From Distichodus sexfasciatus (Eukaryota > Chordata > Actinopteri > Characiformes > Distichodontidae), in NCBI GenBank assembly GCA_032718565.1, contig JAVGVS010000018.1, positions 3,712,017-3,776,016 of the forward strand: 64,000 nucleotides of DNA, in the 5' to 3' direction. A model generated the notes under the pieces. It ran no database searches. It was not told where the DNA came from and was given only the letters and a program-made list of their open reading frames with translations. The position numbers and the translations under genes were made by a program. Positions 53,001 through 62,000 of the stretch are shown in pieces (position 1 is the stretch's first letter; the number at the start of each line of letters is the position of its first letter).

Positions 53001-56000
53001 AAAAACACATTCAACAGAAAATGCATGTATACTATCAAACTGTACAAATACACATACTGCCATTTCGTTGTCGTCCCGGCCCTCTATATAAGTGGAGAAA
53101 ATATAGCGAGTTTCATAAAATAATGGGTTTCAAAGTGCGGCGCATGCCACATTCGGTCTGAAAGTGCCTTCAGTTATCTCACAAGGCGGGAGATGCGTAC
53201 ATCCTGGCAGGATCCCCAAGTATTGTACCATTTACACTGCCAAGTTATGTACACTTTACAATTTTGTTGTATCCCTTGTTATCATAAGATAAAAAAAACC
53301 CTTGGGTACCATCTGCTGATTTTATAGTTTTTTTATGTATTGTATTGGTTATTTACGCTTTCATGCGCTTATTGTTTTTAAGTCCAAATACATTTTTTAT
53401 AGACATTACCTTTATTATTTTAGAATGAGCCACAAAGATGCATGTCGAAACTACGTAATCCAAGAATCTGCATCTACACAGGAGGCGGCATTTAAGGCAG
53501 TAGGGCTCTTCAAATATACTGTCATGAAGAGCGTGAATACATAGCACATGCAAATATACCAGTTATTGCAGTTCAAGCAGTCTTTGTGATACGCATGTCG
53601 CACAAGTTGATATCGCGATGATATATCGATATATAGTGCAGCTCTTCTTAAAGCGCCCCTATTATGCCATTTTAAAGGTTGCTAATATTGTTTTATGAGT
53701 CTCTTAAAACAGGTTTACATGTATGCAAGGTCAAAAAACACTTAAGTTTTCTCCAAAAATAGATTTAATTTTACCCCATTTCTAAATGATTCGTAAACGA
53801 CTCGTGTGAAGCAGTTGGAAGAATCAGTCTGTCTAAACCCCTCCTTTCCGTGAGCCCTCACTGCTGTGATTGGTCAGACGGCGCAGTCCTTTATGATGGT
53901 CTACCGCTACAGCGTGTGTCGGAAAACGAAACGCCCATTGCCATAACTGAACGATAGCTCTGGTGACCTGTCAATACACAGAAAAGATGGCCTCGATTTT
54001 ACCTGATCAATTCGAGCCGGAGTCTGACGATGGAACGGTTAAAGTGGCACATCGACAAGAAACTGTTTCGCAAGCACGACTGGAGCAGGACGTTTCTCAG
54101 TGGTAAGTGTTTGTGGGCGGGCAAGTTGTTTGCGACGTAGAACGTGGGCGGACATTATTCAAATATGTTACTTTGTGACGTGTGGCCGTAACAGAAAAAG
54201 ATTCGAATTGCTGACGACTTGTTTAGGCGAATGTGAGCCGACTCTTTTTTTTGATAGACAAAAACTTCATTTATCGTGCACTGTCGGCGTCACAACTTTG
54301 CAGATAGTTTATGTTCACATACAGCTACATGACACACCGCATGAAAGATCATATTTGAAAAAGCATAATAGGGGCACTTTAAAAGAAAAAAAAACCAAAA
54401 CGTGTTTTTAATCCAGATAATTTCAGCACATTACTGATGGACTTTACTGACGCCCACATCTGACTTGCTGAAATGTACTGACAGTGTAAGTTTAAATGGG
54501 AACAACACATTTTATTGGTACTCCAACACTACCACTACTAAACTACTCCAACACTAACACTACTAAAGCATGTGCAAGCAGCCGTTAAGAAGCTCAGCTA
54601 TTCAGCACTCCAGCTGTCATGTGATTAATAAAGATGGGCCGATACCACTTTCTTATATCCGATACCGATATTGTAAATTTGGATATCTGCCGATACCGAT
54701 ACAGTCACAGTCTTTTTTAAACATAAAATAATGCTTTAAAGTGTCTGAATACATGACTGAGATTATTGTTATGCTAAGTAAATGCTTGATTTAAATACTG
54801 TTTTCCTAACTAAAACAGTGTAATAATTACGCACACGTATATGCTAAATTATTTGTTCTCAAAAACTGTTCATTTAGACATATCAATATTTCTTCTTTCT
54901 TATTGATTACACTATAAAATTAAAAAATTGAAAATTTGATGGATTGAAAATGAAATACTGAAGTTTGTCATTTTGAACCAATTTGGCCTATATAATGAGC
55001 TGCTTTTGCAGAGAATCACATTTCCCACAGACCTCCGCACGGGCCCCGGAGTTGCGTCACAATGATGCGCTGGGCACGTGTTCCAGAATAAACGATGGAA
55101 AATCTACTGAAAAATCTAAATAAATGGCAGAATTGTGAGTAGAACGCTGGTTGTTGTGGTTATTTATCAGCTAAAATATGGTTTGTGTCTGTAATAAAGG
55201 GGACATTTTGACTGAACTGGAGCGTTTTAGCGAGTACTGGTGCTTTCACATACAGAGAGATCAGGTCTTGTCTTGATTGCGCCACTGATAACGTTGTGTG
55301 TCACTATTAAGCGTCCGTGTGAAATACAAGCGGCTCATGCTCTAATGTGTAAAATGAATTAAACGAAGCTTCGATTCTAGAAAAATTGCCTTGACCATTT
55401 TTTGTAATAAAACATTCCGAGTTACTGGAACAATCGTTTCAGCTCTACTTTACCGCAGTGCCACTTCCGATGCATAACGAATTAAGTGTGCACGCATTTA
55501 CAGATCGGCTCCATAGAACGGCCCAATACCACCGATACCTGATCCAGCCGTTTGAGCTGTTTTCGGACCGATACCGATCCACATAACGGATTGGTTACAT
55601 CTCTAGTGATTGATAAAGGCAAATAAAATGCTATCAGTGCTGCTTGTCGAATATTGTCTTCTACCCAATAGAAGCCAAGTCTTTTTGCTGCCAGATACCA
55701 ATACGCTTAAGAGTGCACGGCATGCTGACAAAGAGACATTAGAGATCAATTTTTTCATGATACCCAAGGTGTACTTATTCCTAATGTCATTACAAACAGG
55801 GTAAATCTAGACTTTGCATTGCTGATCTTAAAAAATGTTTCTATACACACAAGATATGTTTCCCATACGTCACTTACCTGTAGGTTTAACTGATATAGTG
55901 ACATTAGGATTCGTTTTGGTAACAGTCGTTGTTGTTGTTGTTGTTGTTGTTGTGGCCCAGCTGGTGATGGCGGTGGTGGAAACCGTGGAAGAAGTCTTGG

Positions 56001-59000
56001 CGATAGAGGTGGAAGAGGTTACAGGCTTCGTGGCTTGTTGATCAGATGGACAGATTCTCCCTGTGATATAGGCAGCCAGTCTGTTGGCAGGGTGCAAAGC
56101 CCCCATCCAGCCCAGTTCAAGTTTGGCTTGAGGGTACGGTTTTCCATTGACCTAAAAGGAAAGTAGTAACACACTTTAAATTAACCACAAATTATGATTT
56201 TAACATCAAATTACATGCATGTATTAAGTGGAAAATGCTTCCAAAACCAGCAACAGATGCAAGTATTTTTGGTAATCACCTAAGCTAATAAAAATACTAG
56301 TACTAAATTGAACCTGCAACCTACCTACTTAATGATAATCAAACAATCTGTTATACAGTGGATTCTATATTTTTTAGAATAGTTTATATTTTATTTATAA
56401 ACAACACTAATTGTAAATGGCATCATCACTAGAGCACTGTAGGATTTGTCTGCCATGTTGGAGGACGACCTCTTTATTGGTCATGGATTACAAATGAGAA
56501 CCCAGGTAATCCCCCACAATTTTTCCCCCACTTGTTTCTTTTTAAAATCACAGAAAACACAAAATATCAATGACTTTCTGACTGACATTTTAACAATACT
56601 CAGCAACAATAAGCTAGCCATTATTTACCAACCCGACATCCTTTCAATGAATACATAAACCGTTCAGACCAGAAGAATGCCTCAACTTACAGCTTATGTA
56701 GTAAAGTATAAATAACAAATGTATTAACCTAAATGTATTTTTAATATTCCTTTTTTGTAATAATACTTATTAAATGTATTTGAAAGCTGTAGTTAAGGTA
56801 TTAATTGCTTTGTGCAAAATACTTTATTGTTTGTAATTTCTATGCATAATAAATATTTTAGTCTCCAAGCACAAATATGTTTTAGAGTCCTAGCTAATGA
56901 AAGTCAAAGCTATTCTTGTTGGGACTTTATCACACCTGTAACCTCTTGATGCTTAAAAGGTGTGATACTTAAGCTAAACTTAGCTACTGAAAAAGACATT
57001 AATTAAAACTACCTCCAGGTTGCGTTTTGGCACTAACTTTAACTGCCATTTTTAAAGGTGATGTACACATACTTACCGTTATCTGCCCTTGTGCCCCAGG
57101 AGGTTTTTTCTCAGCCTTTAGAAAACCTGCAGAAGCCACCTTGGAAAGAAGAGGAAGACCTTTCACTTCACTCTTCCCTATGGTCTTAATCAGCTGGGCC
57201 TCTAAATGTTTCAACCTCTCATCCTCCTCCTTTTTGGTATCCACCACATGCGACTGAGAGATGACAACTTTGTATGTGATAGTGGTTCCTTCTTCTGTTT
57301 CATGTACAGTCCTAGACGTTGGCTCAATTCGGTACTTTCCGATCCAAAACGGGTTCTTCAGGCGATCCTGGGCCATACGTTCACACACCACACGCAAGAC
57401 AACGTTTCTACTGCCTTCTGTATCCCACGTGCACTTGGATACAATTTCCAGCCGTTTGAAAGGGCCAGACAGAGTAGGTGGCCGAAGCTCTCCTTCTTCC
57501 ATCTCTGCAACAGGAAGATCAAAATCACTTTTAAAATCATTTCATATGGCAGTACAGACATCACAGAACTTGAACACAGACGATGAAGCTAACTTTGCGC
57601 CACTTTATATTTGTTGATCTTTACAGTATCATTTAGTTTACTCATACTGACCTTGAAATGAGTCATGTGAACTAACATGATGTTCCTGCAAACACAAGTT
57701 CTCAATTGAGACACATGCTTTTAAAAGAATGCTTCCAATATGCAATTAAATCCTGCCCACATTAATATCTTACCATTACGTCACTTTGTTCCACATGCTT
57801 TCTCCTAGAGAACGGCCTTACACGAGCACAAGTCATCTTGCTCGGCTTCTCTTTCATTGCTCCCGAACTTGCACCATGCTTCTGAATACAGAAATGAGTA
57901 AAAGCTAAAATGATAGCACACACCAACTGTGTATTTTACTGATTATTAGTCATTATGAACATACCACAGCACAACACAATGTGACCTCTACATTTGAGCC
58001 AAGGACCAGCGAGGGGCTTTTGGCAGTGCCCCATGAGTACCCCAGTAGCACCATCACCAGCCCAGGACTTGAACCGACGACCTTCCGATCACAGGGCCAG
58101 CTCCCTATCCGTTACGCTGCCAAGTGCCCCAAACATTACACTGACATTAATGCTCTTATCCAGAGCGACTTCCATTTTGTAATTTCAGGGACAGTCTACC
58201 TGGAGCATCTTGGGGATAAGGGACACAGTGGTGGTGGTGCTGGAGGTAGTATTTTCTTAGACTCCTGGAGCTAATTTCCCAGTCAAAAATTAAGCCTAGT
58301 CCTAGACTAACTGACTTTCAGCTGTAAATCTGATGACTGGTACTGCAATTTAGTCCAAGCTTAATCCGTGTTCAAGAATCCAGCCCTTTCGTGTGAAATG
58401 ATTAAAGGCCATTAGCTTTAGCAATTAAATCAAGTGTGACATACCACTCGTTTGGGAGAAGGATGGAGAAAGTTCTCCAAATCTTGCTGCAGGTCAGGAT
58501 ATAATAGTGGAGCACAGTTAGGCCTTGATGGATTGGGTGTAAAAAGACACTCTGGATCAGAGGCTTGACGATCCCATAACGTTTTCACATGGGTGGCCGG
58601 TTCAGGTGCTGCTTCTGGACCTGAAATAACTGTAAGCCAGTGACGGAAATGAGAAACTATACATTTACTCATTTATTCATTTGAGACGACAAATCAAGCA
58701 GAAGCACACTCACTGTAGGCCATCTTCTTCTTTTTGCTCCTTTTCACGCTACTTTCATTTTCACTTGAACAAACGTCAGCTTCGGGTCCCTCGTTTCTGT
58801 CTTCGTACTCTGCAGATTTTTTCAACAGGACTACCTTGCGTCGAAGGCAGTTGCAGCCTAGCATGCACTGAGGTTTGCCACAGTGATGTTGGCGCCTCTC
58901 CTGTGCCAGACTAGCACACACACACCCCAGTCGGCAAAAGTCATTGAGGCAAGGTGGGGCACGCCTCTTAATGATGGTAGAAGGAACTGCTCTCAACGCA

Positions 59001-62000
59001 CCCTGAAACCAAAAAGAGATAAAAAGAATCTCCAGTTAGGAAGCTTTGGGGAGTATAGCTTCACTACGAATGAAGTGTATGTCCTCTCAGGCAGAATACA
59101 TACCTCTGTAGTGAAGAGGGCGCATAAAGCAATAGTTGCGCGCTCCTCTGTGATACAGGTACGATGTTTCCCCTCCCAAACTGCACCATCCTCCACATCC
59201 ATTAGTTTAACAAGAGTTTTGGGCAAACCTGGACTGCGCAACGCTGTCGTGTTTGAACCAGGAGAAATAGAAGCAGATCCTTGTGTTCCAGTGGGTCCTG
59301 ATGAACTACTCACAGCAAGCCTTCCGGTGGCCAGTGGAGCAGCTTCAGAGGTCTTGGAGCACTTCTTGGTTTTGATTTTGCCAGACTTGGACTTCTTTGA
59401 TAAGGTTTCTCCCACTTTGGGTGCCTCATTGTTGGAGGTAGCTGGCGGCATTTTCAGGCTGGACGACATTTTTGCTGATTTTGAGGATTTTTTCAATGCA
59501 TTCTCTCCTGACTTGGAAACCTGCTTGCGTTTAGATGTTGCTGCAGATTTTTTAGATGGTGGAAAACTCTTTATTGGGGATTCTATGGTTGGGGATATCT
59601 GTTTTTTTAACACACTGTCCAGAGTACGAACATAACTCGTACTCTTGGTGGGTAGCTGGTAGACAACAGGGCTGACAGAGGTCTGAGATAAGTTGGCAGC
59701 TCGCTCGTCAATCAGCTTGCCTTCATTTTCCAGATATTCATCCAGCATGTCGCTGCAGAAAGCCGAAAGGTTCTTCTGTCCCGAATCTGCAGTGGTGTTC
59801 ACTAAATAGGAGATGCAGGAACAAGTATTATCATACAAAAATTATTGTGCTCATCTCAGCTAACAAAACCAGTACTAAACAAATTAGCAAAAGTATTTCA
59901 AAAGGTACAAAAGTAATACCTGCAGAATTGGTGGAAGAGTTGGATGAGACAAACTTCTCTCTCCAGCCTTTGATTTTGGTGAAGTCAGTTGTTTTCCCTG
60001 TCCTAGAAACGAACAGGACTGGGAAGTCCAAGAACATTATTATAGCGATTTGCTGAAGTTACAGCTTTAAAATACTACAGAATTTACTGTTACCCACCAC
60101 CTTGGGAGGACGATGAACTTTCTCCAGGTAAGACGACTGGTGGAGGAATAGGCAAGCACACACCCAAATACTGCAGGTCAATGGCCAAAGTCAGATCCAA
60201 TAAATTCAACTTCAGGCCAACTGTAAATATAATACACCTTTTAAGTGAGCAGTTCCTTAGCATTGACTGTTTCTTTACCTAGCTCAGTAGCTCATCCACC
60301 CAAGCAAGTCTCCAGGCTGAGAGTTTATATGTCAGCGCTAAGCTCACCAGTGTGTTCCTATTTCTTAATATCTCAAAGCTGATTTTGTCTGCAAGGCAAC
60401 AGCAAACTTCCATAATCTGGATTAAACTTTACTTAATATCAACAGTTGAAATTTTATAGATGCTGGACAAAAAAAACTAAACCCAAAACAAAGCTACACA
60501 CGTACAATGCAGACAAGCAAAGAAATTAATTATATCCAACAGGCACACTTTAAATTTTATGCCACTGTTTTCTTTCCAAATCCAAAATGAATTGAGTAAG
60601 AACAAAGGTCATTAATACTGTTTTCTACCTTCTTGCAGTACTGGATGTATGACTTGTCTGTGTTTCATCATTTTCAAGTCACGCAGAAGAACCTTTTCAA
60701 GCTCGTCAATCCTTTCTTCAATACTGTAACTGACCTCATCTGTTAAATAAGACAAATTGAGTATTAATATGAATACAAATTATTCAATACACAATAAATA
60801 ATAAATGAGACTTCCTTACTCTCTACATTTTTCTCTGTTTCCTGTGAAACCTCTTCATCTCCAAGATGAACCTCAAGTGCTTTCTGTTTGCAGAAATTAT
60901 TATACAAAAGGAGACATATCACTGAAAGTACTGAAGAGTCAATCACGTGAATTAAAAAAAACTCTAGTTTACAACTTAATCAAAGAAATAGCAAACAAAA
61001 CAACACTGGAAACAACACGCTTCATTCATCAATGGTTCTTGTTAAGGTTTTTGTTAAAAACTCAAAACTATCTTTGTACCACTACGGACATTTCAGTGCT
61101 GACAGTGATAGTGTGTGTAAAATAACTGGTTGTTGCTTTTCATTTTTACAGTATTATGCCATTAGTACACCTTCTCTAGATCTTTTCCTCTATTTCTATA
61201 GCAATAACATATTACAAATGCACCACTAACTTGTGACTTTGGAACGTTGCTTCCCTGCAGATGAACACAGTTTATACATGTTAGAGTCAAATTCTTTGGG
61301 AATGTGTCTTGAACAAGTAACTGCTAAAGAACCATGGTTCACTGGCACGGTTTTTAGGGATGCACCGATCCAACTTTTCCAGTTTCGATACCAATGCTGA
61401 CATTGGAGCTTTTAGTATCAACCGATCCTAAATAGTGATCCAATACCAGTTTTTAATTAATACGTTTTTCTGTTTGTCTATGAGGATGAGACGCAGATTA
61501 TTTTGTTAGACTTAAGAAAATACTTGATTGTTTTTATAACAATGTAATAATTACACACCCATACGTATATGCTAAATTGTTTATTAGTAAAAACGACATC
61601 TCAAAATTATTTGTTTAAACACAGTTCATATTTGTCACGGTCCCTAACACTGTGGTGCTAAATCGAGCAGGAACACAGAGATTGTGAGTGAGAGCTGGTG
61701 TTGTTAAGGAAATTAAACAGTATAATGGTATGATTTGCTTTTGGGGTTGTAGTTTGTTGCATTGATTGTTCTGCTCATTGTTATATCAATATGTAGGAAT
61801 TAGTGTGAATTAGTGTCAAACAATAAACCAGTTTTACCGCAGTAACACTTCCCATGCAGAACGTATTGTGTGTGAGTGCATACGTGAACACAGAAAAACC
61901 TACAATTTAATTGAATCGGCCCCATAGATTGGCCCAATGCCACCGATACCCAATCCATCTTGTTATTGGACCAATATCAGTTATCGGTTCCACATATTGG

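Noticed and set aside
54100..54411. 103-codon plus-strand ORF
   Set aside because: Lies inside the inverted-repeat element and runs through its terminal repeat.
58883..59635. 250-codon plus-strand ORF
   Set aside because: Antisense shadow of mga exons; long because the coding strand is Ser/Lys-rich.
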